Below, piece after piece: positions 24,105-32,267 of a stretch of 64,000 nt of DNA (the stretch's first letter is position 1; each line of letters opens with the position of its first letter). The notes below the pieces were generated by a model. That model was not told the DNA's origin and searched no databases. It worked only from the letters and a program-made list of their open reading frames with translations. The DNA is taken from positions 1 through 64,000 of the forward strand of contig CAZLED010000001.1 of the NCBI GenBank assembly GCA_964558485.1, given 5' to 3'. This DNA comes from UMGS1696 sp964558485. Its GTDB lineage: Bacteria; Bacillota; Clostridia; Oscillospirales; CAG-272. The position numbers and the translations under genes are program-made.

Positions 24105-25433
24105 CTCACCCACGGCGATGACCTTGCCTACTTCCAGGCCGGTGCCTTCGGTGATGATCACGTCGTTCATCCGGAGCCAGCCGTAGGGGCTATCGATTGT
24201 GGCGTCGTCGGTCATGTCATCGGTGGTCTCTCCACTGGTACAGATGTAGTAGCCGTCGCCTTCGTATACGATCTGGATCCGCTTGAAGACCACGGTCACC
24301 TCGTCCAGCACGTACACGCCTTCGTAGCCGTCCAAAATGCGTACGGCTGAGGTGGGTACGGAAAAGCCACGATATTCTGCCGTTGCCACCTGGACCGGCT
24401 GCATACGGGTATAATCGAAGCCATCGGGCATTTTCTCACATAGGAACACGGCGATGGCACCGGTGCCGGGCAGCTCCGGGATCACGGTCTGCAGCGTCAT
24501 TTGCAGGGTCGTGTTGCCATTGTAGGGGAAGGTCAGGGAATAGCTGTAGCCATCCACCAGAGAGGATGCTTCTACCTTTGTCATAGGACACGCCACATAC
24601 CAGCGGAAATCCGTCACCAGCTTGCCTACGCATTGGCTGCTGCCGCTGTAGGTCTCCGGCTCCACGGTGATCAGGGACATGAATTCGTCATAGGTCATGC
24701 CCGTCAGCTCGTCCGCTTGAAAGAGCGCTTCGTATCCATCCACCGTAGACGGGGAAAAATAATAGCTGGCCTGGGGTGCATAGCAGGTCTCCAGGCAAGA
24801 ACCCAGCTGGGAACGCAGTGCAGCTTTTTCGTCCTGCAGGGTGCGGATCCGTGCGGCATAGTTCATGGATGTGCCGCTGCCGGTGGCAGAGCTGGCGGCA
24901 AAGATCTCACGCTTCTGGATGCTCAGGAGCAGATCCGTCCGCATGGTCACCGCCTCGTCCAGTGCGCCGCTTTCCACCTGGGTGCGGATGTTCTGGACAT
25001 TCTGAAAGATCGCCGATTCCAGTCCGGAGGTGCTGACCTGAGACACGTCCTCATCGGCGCTTTTGTTGAGCAGCTCCAATTGGGTCTCCAGCTCGGTCAG
25101 TCTTGCCAATATATCCGGGGATGTGCCTTCGTAGATGTCGGCTGCTTTGTCGTAGCGTGCCAACCGGGTGCCATCGGACACAGCCGGTGTGACGCTGCCA
25201 TAGCCTGCCGTGCCGCCGTACAGCACCTTTTCGCTGCGGAATATGTACCCATCGGCGTGTATGATCTGGCTTTCGTCCACATACACGGCGTTTTGCAGTC
25301 CAAGGGTCTCCTCGAAGCTTTCGGTCAGGTGATAGGAGATATAGAAAATAATGCCCAGCGCCAGAGCACCACTGCCAAGGGTGACAAGGGTCCGCTTTAA
25401 GTATTGCTTATTGAATAGATCAAAAAAACGCAT
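24093..25433 (-). CDS. HlyD-like membrane-anchored periplasmic adaptor protein
   Basis: 446 residues. One N-terminal membrane helix (TLVTLGSGALALGIIFYIS) is followed by an extracytoplasmic region with a lipoyl/barrel-sandwich half (VDESQIIHADGYIFRSEKVLYGG), a helical hairpin (about 110-220) and a second half with GFSVPTSAVRILDGYEGVYVL, the usual HlyD adaptor C-terminal motif. A protein like this is often found just before yggS-sepF in Oscillospiraceae; it has no transporter here, so its partner is unknown. The stop codon lies inside the 94-bp tandem repeat. An extended -10 promoter and a 30-bp palindrome lie upstream. Confidence 0.8.
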   Translation of the reverse strand: MRFFDLFNKQYLKRTLVTLGSGALALGIIFYISYHLTESFEETLGLQNAVYVDESQIIHADGYIFRSEKVLYGGTAGYGSVTPAVSDGTRLARYDKAADIYEGTSPDILARLTELETQLELLNKSADEDVSQVSTSGLESAIFQNVQNIRTQVESGALDEAVTMRTDLLLSIQKREIFAASSATGSGTSMNYAARIRTLQDEKAALRSQLGSCLETCYAPQASYYFSPSTVDGYEALFQADELTGMTYDEFMSLITVEPETYSGSSQCVGKLVTDFRWYVACPMTKVEASSLVDGYSYSLTFPYNGNTTLQMTLQTVIPELPGTGAIAVFLCEKMPDGFDYTRMQPVQVATAEYRGFSVPTSAVRILDGYEGVYVLDEVTVVFKRIQIVYEGDGYYICTSGETTDDMTDDATIDSPYGWLRMNDVIITEGTGLEVGKVIAVGEKSS

Positions 25434-25473
25434 TGCCTGGTCTGGGTCTCCTTCTGTAGGCAGTATCTACTAT

Positions 25474-25534
25474 ATTATACCACAAAAATGGGTCGAATTA
25501 TCCGTTTGAAATGATTGTTAACAATAATTTCAAA
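25474..25534 (-). promoter_or_regulatory. Extended -10 promoter and 30-bp palindromic operator of the HlyD-like gene
   Basis: TATAAT (25479-25474) is preceded by TGG (extended -10) with a poor -35. Just upstream, 25505-25534 is an inverted repeat matching at 14 of 15 pairs, centred on GTTAAC. A weak -35 beside a strong dyad suggests control by a dimeric regulator. Confidence 0.65.
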
Positions 25535-25578
25535 AATGACGGTGCGAAACGGGAAAAAGCCGCAGGGAACACCGAAAA

Positions 25579-25617
25579 CAGCCCGGTCTGTGTCGAAAAA
25601 AACGACAGACCAGGCTG
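25579..25617 (-). terminator. Terminator of yhaO-yhaN
   Basis: Long stem from CAGCC (25579) to GGCTG (25617) with a matching GGTCTG/CAGACC inner stem, followed on the minus strand by TTTT. Confidence 0.7.
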
Positions 25618-25679
25618 AAATGGATGGCGATATTGTCTTGCCCCATGGGGCTATGGGTATGCTTTTGGCAACGGTGGCG

Positions 25680-27872
25680 CTATGCCATTTGCAGCACGGT
25701 ACAGCCTAAGGTCGCACCCAGTCTTGCTTCGTCGTGACGGCAGGAGAACAGCAGACACTGCGTTCCGGTGCGGCACATGGCAGACAGCGCTTTGGCCAGT
25801 CGATTTTCGTCCACGGCGGCGAAGGTCTCATCGAAGACCATGGGTGGGATCTCTCTGCCGTTGTCGCCAAACAGGGTACGGGCCAGTGCCAGACGCAGCG
25901 AGATGTACGCCAGGTCAGCGGTTCCCTTGGAGAGCAGCTCCACCGAGGCGGTGCCGTCGTCCGTGGTGTATTGGAGACCAAAGGCGGCGTCCATGGCGAT
26001 GTGGCGATATTTGCCGTCGGTGGCTTCTTCCATGGCAGTGGAGGCACGGCTGGTCACGGTGGGGATCACGGTGGTACGCAGGCTTTCTCCGGCCAGACGC
26101 AGGGCTTCCAGTGCCAACGAATAGCCGGCGTGCTGCTTTTTCAGCTCACGAAGCTCCTCTTTTGCCGTGTCCAGCAGTCCTGCCAACAGATCCGGAGACC
26201 GGCCTTCATTGGCGCACAATGCGGCATAGGCGGCTTCCAGTTCGGCTTCCTTCTTGGATTGGGCACGCCAGGTACCCATGGTGAAGTCCCGTTCCTTTTG
26301 GGCTTTGGCAAGTCCATCGGCGTCCAGCTGCAGTGCGGCCTTGCCGATAGGCGTGGTCATGAGCTGCTTGTATTCTGCCACCACGGCACCTCTGTCCAGA
26401 CCGGCTGTGGCTTCCTGCAGGGCACCCAAGCGGCCACGCAGGTTTTCCACCTTGGCACGAACGGTATCCCGGTCGGCGGCAGCTTTATCGGCCTTTCTTC
26501 GCAGGGCCTCCAGGGTCTCTGCCGGTTCGTTTGCCTTATGGGGAACACCGCAGGCGTCGGCCAATGCATACAGCTTGGCAACGTTTTCTGCCGTCCAGGT
26601 ATCGGCAGGGGTCTCGGTCGGTGCGCTTTCGGTGGATGCGGCGATCTCGTCCAGCTCGTCCAGGGTATCCACGCCCCATTCGTCCAGGATCGCATCCAGC
26701 TTGGCAAGGTTTTTGCCCTGCATCACGTAGAACACGATGCCCACGATCACGCAGACTGCCATGAGTCCAAAGGGAAAGAGGAACTGGGGAAAACCGAAAT
26801 AGGCCATGATGGCACCGGCTGCCAGTGACACAAGTCCGGCAATGGCCATCACGATGGTCACCGCCAAAAACAGCCGGGATTTGGATTCCAAATATTCGCC
26901 TTCCTCTAAGGCAGAGGCAGCTTCTTCGTCACGTATATGCAGCGTACCATGGGTATTGGACGGGTTTGTGGTTTCCGACGAAGTCGTCAGCGGCTGGGCT
27001 TCCAGGGCATCCAGCTGGGTGTGCAGGTCGCTGAACGGTGGGGCAGACAGAACGTCCAGTGCGTTCTGGTAGCTTTTCAGCTTGGTGGCGGTGTCGTCGG
27101 CAGCTGCGATCTTCCGGCAGGCAGCGATGACCTCGGCGGCAGACGTCAGTGCTTCCAGACCGTTCTTTTTGTCTTCCATTTCCTGCCGTTTGGCTGTGGC
27201 CGTGCGCAGGGCAGTCTCCGTTTCCAGCCGGCGATCGGCTTTGGTTTGTGCGGCGGTCAGTGCTTCTTCCAGCCGGGCCACCTCTTCTTCCTTTTCCCGG
27301 ATCTTTCCACCGGCAGAATTTTTCGGCAGCAGCTCTCGTCTGGCCTGGTCCAGCTTGGCGGTGGCACGCTTGAAGTCCACGTTTTCATCGGCGGTGTGGA
27401 GCATATTTTCCACGGCACCGGCCAGACTGGAGCCATCGGGACGCACGGTACCCAGCTGTCCCACAAAGGCGGTGCTGGTGAAGACCGATTCGTTCACGCC
27501 AAAGAAATATTGCCCCGGTTCCTTTTCCGGCAGGATCTGGTTGGTACGGGTGTCCACGATCTGGACGGTGTCCCGGATGCTTTCCCGGTTGCCGTCACTG
27601 GTAATGGTCGTGGAGCGTTCGATGCGCCACAGATTTCCGTCTGCTTCGGTGACGCAGGTGATCCAGCCACCGACACGGGCGCCGGTGAGGTATCGGGTGC
27701 GGTCGGGACTGCCCTTTTGTCCGGGACCGTAGAAGATATATTTGAGAAAGGCCGCCAAGGTGGATTTCCCGGATTCGTTGGGACCTTCCAGCACATTCAC
27801 GCCTTCCGACAGCCGGAAGGAACGATCTTGAAAAAGTCCGAACGACTGGATATAGATTTCCTGAATTTTCAT
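25680..27872 (-). CDS. yhaN: YhaN-type SMC/Rad50-like ATPase
   Basis: 730 residues. The N-terminal ATP-binding half has Walker A GPNESGKST near residue 33. Long coiled coils follow, interrupted by two membrane-like helices (about 370-420: LFLAVTIVMAIAGLVSLAAGAI and FGLMAVCVIVGIVFYVM), which distinguish YhaN-type proteins from soluble SbcC. The C-terminal half has Walker B MVFDETFAAVD. It should pair with the nuclease YhaO at DNA ends. The ATG at 27872 has GGAGGG upstream and sits 11 bases after the yhaO stop. The long upstream open frame is the yhaO shadow and is not part of the protein. Confidence 0.88.
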   Translation of the reverse strand: MKIQEIYIQSFGLFQDRSFRLSEGVNVLEGPNESGKSTLAAFLKYIFYGPGQKGSPDRTRYLTGARVGGWITCVTEADGNLWRIERSTTITSDGNRESIRDTVQIVDTRTNQILPEKEPGQYFFGVNESVFTSTAFVGQLGTVRPDGSSLAGAVENMLHTADENVDFKRATAKLDQARRELLPKNSAGGKIREKEEEVARLEEALTAAQTKADRRLETETALRTATAKRQEMEDKKNGLEALTSAAEVIAACRKIAAADDTATKLKSYQNALDVLSAPPFSDLHTQLDALEAQPLTTSSETTNPSNTHGTLHIRDEEAASALEEGEYLESKSRLFLAVTIVMAIAGLVSLAAGAIMAYFGFPQFLFPFGLMAVCVIVGIVFYVMQGKNLAKLDAILDEWGVDTLDELDEIAASTESAPTETPADTWTAENVAKLYALADACGVPHKANEPAETLEALRRKADKAAADRDTVRAKVENLRGRLGALQEATAGLDRGAVVAEYKQLMTTPIGKAALQLDADGLAKAQKERDFTMGTWRAQSKKEAELEAAYAALCANEGRSPDLLAGLLDTAKEELRELKKQHAGYSLALEALRLAGESLRTTVIPTVTSRASTAMEEATDGKYRHIAMDAAFGLQYTTDDGTASVELLSKGTADLAYISLRLALARTLFGDNGREIPPMVFDETFAAVDENRLAKALSAMCRTGTQCLLFSCRHDEARLGATLGCTVLQMA

Positions 27873-27883
27873 AAGTCCCTCCG

Positions 27884-28993
27884 TTATTCCACGATATTTT
27901 CGCCGGCCAGCGCAGCCAGACCATACCGCAGTGCTCGCAGCGCCGTGTCTTTTTCTTCCGGTGTACCAGAATTCAGCGCCGGAGAGAGCGTGCGGTACAG
28001 AGCCCCACGGATGCCGGGATCCGCCGAAAGTGTGGCAAGGTCGGGCATGGTCTTGTCCTGGAGCTGCAGGCAGAACAGACCCATGTCGCCCAGCAGGTCC
28101 CCGTTTATCACCAGACCATCGCCGACCAAGCCGGTATAGCGCAGCCGCAGCAGGGTGTCCTCGCCGTATTTGTGGGAAGCGATGTAGTCGGCGGTGGCAG
28201 CGCGAACGTCGGCCATGGTGGAGCAGCCGGTGATATCCAGAGAACCGGTTTCGTAGCGGCGTTTGGAGAAGCGCACCCGTTTCATACGCACGGCAGCGGT
28301 GGGGCCATTTTTTTCGATCTCCACCACGCAGGCACCCTTGGGACCGGTCTCCGAAAAGTCTCTGCCTTCCAGGCAACCGCAGTAGGCCCATTGTGCCCCA
28401 TGGTGGTCGTTGGATTGTGGTGGATTGTGGATGTGACCCAGGGCAGCGTAGTCGGCGCCAAAGGCGTTCAGCAGCTCCTGGGAAAGCGGGGCATAGCGGT
28501 CGTCGCCGGTGATATCGCCGTGGCACAGCAGCAGGTTGATCTGGCCTGGATCGGTGACGGTATGACCACGTAGCGGGTTCTCCGGCAGCTCCGGCGCAGA
28601 GAAGCCATAGCCCCACACGGTCAGGTTTTTCTCCGGAAAGGAGACGCTGGTCAGTGTGGGATCGAGGAACAGGTGGACGTTTGCCGGGAAGGTGGTGTTG
28701 CGCCAGACGCTGCCGGTGTCGGCATAGTCGTGGTTACCGGTGGCGATGCAGACGATGCCACCGAACTTTTCGAATTCGCTGCACAAAAGCTGGACGGTCT
28801 CTCTTGTGACATAGCGGCCATCGAACACGTCCCCGGCCAGTACCACGGCATCCACGCCATTCATACGGGCGTAGGTCATCATGGAGGTGAAGGCAGCACG
28901 CATTTCGTTTTTGCGGATCTGGGCCCGACGTTCGTCCAGGGATGCAAAGGCCGCATCCAGGTGCAGGTCTCCTGTATGTAATATTTTTAACAT
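27884..28993 (-). CDS. yhaO: YhaO/SbcD-type DNA repair exonuclease (metallophosphoesterase)
   Basis: 369 residues. A complete calcineurin-like metal site is present in order: GDLHLD, GDVFDGR, GNHDY, CHGD and GHIHNPP, which bind two Mn ions. The C-terminal capping domain (about 270-369) is typical of SbcD/Mre11. It forms a pair with the downstream ATPase and is thought to process double-strand breaks or hairpins. The ATG at 28993 has AAAGGA upstream; the longer start at 29020 has none. It has its own promoter at 29092-29120. Confidence 0.9.
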   Translation of the reverse strand: MLKILHTGDLHLDAAFASLDERRAQIRKNEMRAAFTSMMTYARMNGVDAVVLAGDVFDGRYVTRETVQLLCSEFEKFGGIVCIATGNHDYADTGSVWRNTTFPANVHLFLDPTLTSVSFPEKNLTVWGYGFSAPELPENPLRGHTVTDPGQINLLLCHGDITGDDRYAPLSQELLNAFGADYAALGHIHNPPQSNDHHGAQWAYCGCLEGRDFSETGPKGACVVEIEKNGPTAAVRMKRVRFSKRRYETGSLDITGCSTMADVRAATADYIASHKYGEDTLLRLRYTGLVGDGLVINGDLLGDMGLFCLQLQDKTMPDLATLSADPGIRGALYRTLSPALNSGTPEEKDTALRALRYGLAALAGENIVE

Positions 28994-29091
28994 AGGCAAA
29001 TCCTTTTGATGTGGAAGCATGATGAGTTTGGAAAAACTGCTGAAAGGGAACAGATCCTCTGTGTTTACGTGGATCTACAATACCCCACTTT

Positions 29092-29120
29092 AGTATAGCA
29101 TATTTGGCAGTCCGGTGCAA
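29092..29120 (-). promoter_or_regulatory. Promoter of yhaO-yhaN
   Basis: TTGCAC (29120-29115), a 17-bp spacer and TATACT (29097-29092), minus strand. Confidence 0.78.
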
Positions 29121-29151
29121 GATGGAATTTGTGAAAATTATGTAGAAGAAG

Positions 29152-29179
29152 AAAAAAGCACCCATAGCGGATGCTTTTT
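29152..29179 (-). terminator. Terminator of the dockerin cell-wall hydrolase
   Basis: AAAAAAGCA (29152-29160) pairs with TGCTTTTT (29172-29179) plus an inner CCC/GGA stem. On the minus strand it ends in a T-run. Confidence 0.78.
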
Positions 29180-29194
29180 GGAAATTTGGGTCGG

Positions 29195-31852
29195 TCAGTT
29201 GAAGTAATCTGCGTACCCGTCCCAACCGGCCAGATACCGGGCAAGGATCATAGCGTCCCGCCGGGTGACGGTACCATCGCCATCGATATCCGCTGTGGTG
29301 GGGTCGAAGGTTGTGGGGTAACCGGAGAAATATTGGTGGAGGGTTTTTAAGTCATCGGTATCGATCTGACCATTGCCGTTGAAGTCGGCTACGTCCTTGC
29401 GCCAGATGGCGTACAGCGTATGATCTGCGTTGTTTTGTACGATAGTCTCTGCCGTGTAGTACGTGGTGGATGTTTTGGAAATGCCCCAACCAAGGAATAC
29501 AAAGCCTTCCCGAACGGGTGTAGGCAGTGTTCCATAGGCTTCACCGTATTTTACAGACAGGGTCGAAGCAGAAACCGTACCACCGTTGGCATTGAGGGTA
29601 ACAGTGATATAAGGGTTACACAATGCGCAGGTTTCAAAATATCCTTTTGTTCCGGAATCTTCCTTAGCACCACAAGCACAGGTGTTATAGATGGTATGCG
29701 GATGGTTAGGATCGGTGTAGGTTCCTGCGGTATAGCTATGTTCTGTTGCAGGATTCAGCATGGTTCCGCACGTTAGGCAGGTTTGCGGCGTTGTACAGGT
29801 AGGTGCAGCACCAGGGTTATGACCGAATGCATTGGCTATGATTGCGCCACAGGTCGTACAGGTTTGCGCAGTGGTGCAGGTAGCGACTGCTCCCGGGGTA
29901 TGATTGGTAGCTACATTTAAGATGACGCCACATCTTGTGCAGGTTTGCGCAGTGGTACAAGTTGCAGCAGCGCCTGCGGAATGTCCATAAGCATTTACCA
30001 GGATGGCATCACAGGTCGTACATACCTGCGGACTGGTACAGGTTGCCACAGCACCGGGTGTATGCACGTGGGCAAAAGCAGAATAATCCACCCAGGCACA
30101 GCGATAGATCCCATCTGTATGCGGATAAATGATCTGTGCTCGTGCGCTGGTGTTGTCAATAACGGTAACGTGATCTCCTACATCGACCCAGCCTAATTCT
30201 GATGAGCTGCCCACTCTGATGTATGTTGTTGTTTTCGCTTTCACCACTTCTGTATGTGGGGAACAGGTCGCATTCAGGAAAAACGCTGCCCATGTGTACA
30301 CATCTTTTGTACTGTTATTCCAGGGACAATTTACAAGACACCAACCATTGTCATACACGGCTTTAATGGTACAATAATCTTTTCCGTAAATATAACCGAT
30401 ATGATTTCCGTTTACCGCATCATACGCATCGGCAGCGTGATCGGCATCGGATAAAGGATAACACTTAAACGGAACCGGATAAACACTTGTAGACTGCAGG
30501 GGCAAGGTAAGGTATTCCATAGAAGCATATCCGCTGATGCCACCATATTCCACGTGTGCCCAGGTGCCGTTTGCCTTGGTTACCGTTACAGTGGCACCAG
30601 ACGGAATAGAACCAATGGCACTATAGCTTGTACCATGACCGGAACGGATCGTCAATGGATATGTCGTGGTCGTGCAGGTATATGTTCCGGCATAGCTGGT
30701 AGAACAGGTGCAGACATCCACTATTGAGCTGCCGCCAGATAATGTTGATGGAGCAATATATATATCTAAAACTCTATAGTTTGCAATATCTCTTTTATTT
30801 AGTTTTCGGCCCCACTGAATGTTGCATGTTCCACGCGTGTTACATTCACCTACAGTGACTGTACTTTCATCTACACTTATGACAAAAACTGTATGGTAAG
30901 GTGAATCACTTGTTATAATATCACCTGGTTTTAGAGAATTTAAATACGCTGTTGGAGAAGATGGTCTATCCCAGTTGCGAGGATTGCTGCCAAAAGCATC
31001 ATAGCCCAATTTTAGTGCAAAACCATGACATTGTAGGGCATTTGAAAACCAGTTACAACCACAGGATGTTCCGGTTTTTGTGCACGTGCCTGCATGATGC
31101 GTACATGGTGAATACGTATAGGAATCCGGGTTGCCGCCATTCCAATAGGCACCAGCCGGGAATTTCGCTTGCAGCTGTGCCAGGGTCAGTCCACCTGCAT
31201 TGGCAGCTGTAACGGATTTGGCCGTCGTTTCCTTTGCCACGATGGTCTCATTATAGTGCCAGCCAAACACATCATAGTATTCGCTGTTGCCCATCATGTG
31301 GTAATTACCGACTTCTCCGGTCTCAAAGGAAAAATGCAGGTGAGTAGCGCCATTGCCTTTTCCAGCGTAGCCGATCAGGTCACCGGCTTCTACATGGATC
31401 GAGCCGCTCTCCAGTGCACCTTCTCGATTACCGGCGTTGTAGTCGGCGATACATTCGTCTCTGAGATCGCAGTAAATGTCATACACCAGTGCCGACATAT
31501 GGGTGTAAAAGGCAGATACGTACGTGTAGCCATTGTAGGTAAACGGTTCATCTAAGAGGATCTTCACAGAACCACAGGTGTCGCCGGGCTGGACCACTTT
31601 GGTATGGTTTTGTGTGCAGGAGTAGGTGATCGTACCAGATGCTACGGCATATATAGGGTCTCCATAATTGTATGGATACAAGTCAATGCCATAGTGCCCG
31701 GCGCTTTCTGCATATCCTGACCCTTGCACAGTGCCGGATATGGGATTCTGAAAAGAGGTAGAAGCTGTCGCATGGGTATGCTGTGGTATGACAATCGTCG
31801 AGAATACCAACAACACGCTGCATAAAAAGGAAACGATTCTTTTTGCTTTCAT
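29195..31852 (-). CDS. Secreted multidomain cell-wall hydrolase with M23 and cysteine-peptidase domains and a C-terminal dockerin
   Basis: 885 residues. Signal peptide to about 29. An M23/LytM metallopeptidase domain (about 35-190) has its Zn ligands in GHYGIDLY and THLHFSF. A cysteine-peptidase/CHAP-like domain follows (about 250-370; NWFSNALQCHGFALKLG and YHTVFVISVD). Then come a bacterial SH3 domain (about 385-440), a second SH3-like region, four zinc-ribbon-like repeats of the type HTPGAVATCTTAQTC (about 575-715), an InlB-type beta repeat (NANGGTV...FLGWG) and a type-I-like dockerin with two Ca loops (DFNGNGQIDTDDL and DIDGDGTVTRRDA). The protein should cut peptidoglycan at the cell surface and dock to a cohesin. 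GC is lower than in neighbours. Divergent XRE gene and repeated boxes suggest tight control. Confidence 0.85.
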   Translation of the reverse strand: MKAKRIVSFLCSVLLVFSTIVIPQHTHATASTSFQNPISGTVQGSGYAESAGHYGIDLYPYNYGDPIYAVASGTITYSCTQNHTKVVQPGDTCGSVKILLDEPFTYNGYTYVSAFYTHMSALVYDIYCDLRDECIADYNAGNREGALESGSIHVEAGDLIGYAGKGNGATHLHFSFETGEVGNYHMMGNSEYYDVFGWHYNETIVAKETTAKSVTAANAGGLTLAQLQAKFPAGAYWNGGNPDSYTYSPCTHHAGTCTKTGTSCGCNWFSNALQCHGFALKLGYDAFGSNPRNWDRPSSPTAYLNSLKPGDIITSDSPYHTVFVISVDESTVTVGECNTRGTCNIQWGRKLNKRDIANYRVLDIYIAPSTLSGGSSIVDVCTCSTSYAGTYTCTTTTYPLTIRSGHGTSYSAIGSIPSGATVTVTKANGTWAHVEYGGISGYASMEYLTLPLQSTSVYPVPFKCYPLSDADHAADAYDAVNGNHIGYIYGKDYCTIKAVYDNGWCLVNCPWNNSTKDVYTWAAFFLNATCSPHTEVVKAKTTTYIRVGSSSELGWVDVGDHVTVIDNTSARAQIIYPHTDGIYRCAWVDYSAFAHVHTPGAVATCTSPQVCTTCDAILVNAYGHSAGAAATCTTAQTCTRCGVILNVATNHTPGAVATCTTAQTCTTCGAIIANAFGHNPGAAPTCTTPQTCLTCGTMLNPATEHSYTAGTYTDPNHPHTIYNTCACGAKEDSGTKGYFETCALCNPYITVTLNANGGTVSASTLSVKYGEAYGTLPTPVREGFVFLGWGISKTSTTYYTAETIVQNNADHTLYAIWRKDVADFNGNGQIDTDDLKTLHQYFSGYPTTFDPTTADIDGDGTVTRRDAMILARYLAGWDGYADYFN

Positions 31853-31882
31853 ATGTGACCCTCCTTGAAAAATTGGTCTTTA

Positions 31883-31945
31883 TATAGCCTATTGTATCAT
31901 ATATAGCCTATATTGTCAACCCCTTTGGGCTATAATTAGCCTATA
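31883..31945. promoter_or_regulatory. Four TATAGCCTA operator boxes between the cell-wall hydrolase and its XRE regulator
   Basis: Boxes at 31883-31891, 31902-31910 and 31937-31945 read on the plus strand, with an inverted partial box at 31928-31934. The hydrolase promoter (TTGACA 31919-31914, 17 bp, TACAAT 31896-31891) lies among them: one box fills the spacer and another abuts the -10. This is a repressor layout. Confidence 0.75.
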
Positions 31946-31972
31946 ATTTTTTAGAAAAAGAAAGGGCTACCT

Positions 31973-32215
31973 ATGGATACCTACACCGCTGTAAAAAACC
32001 GACTGCTGGTCTTGTGTGAGCAAAAGCAAATGTCCATCCACAAGCTTGCCATCGAGTCGGCTGTGCCACCGTCTACCATCAAAAATATCCTCTATGGCAA
32101 AAGCAAAAATCCCGGCATCGTCACCATCAAAATGCTCTGCGATGGACTGGGCATCTCCTTGGTGGATTTCTTCGATACGGAGGTTTTTCGCACCTTGGAG
32201 CAAGAGATCCGCTGA
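31973..32215 (+). CDS. XRE-family transcriptional regulator
   Basis: 80 residues, consisting only of a Cro/CI-type helix-turn-helix: NRLLVLCEQKQMSIHKLAIESAVPPSTIKNILYGKSKNPGIVTIKMLCDGLGISLVDFF. A GAAAGGG site precedes the ATG. It is divergent from the cell-wall hydrolase across a 120-bp region with repeated TATAGCCTA boxes that overlap the hydrolase promoter, so it probably represses that gene and itself. It ends at a bidirectional terminator (32229-32256). Confidence 0.85.
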   Translation: MDTYTAVKNRLLVLCEQKQMSIHKLAIESAVPPSTIKNILYGKSKNPGIVTIKMLCDGLGISLVDFFDTEVFRTLEQEIR

Positions 32216-32228
32216 TCTGCCAAACAAA

Positions 32229-32256
32229 AAAAGCTACAGCCTGTGCCGTAGCTTTT
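32229..32256. terminator. Bidirectional terminator
   Basis: AAAAGCTAC (32229-32237) pairs with GTAGCTTTT (32248-32256), between the convergent XRE and nucleoside-hydrolase-like genes. Confidence 0.8.
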
Positions 32257-32267
32257 CTGCCATATTC

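Noticed and set aside
28000..28616. Longer N terminus for the YhaN ATPase (978 codons)
   Set aside because: The upstream part is the yhaO gene in another frame; GGAGGG and MKIQEIYIQ set the start at 27872.
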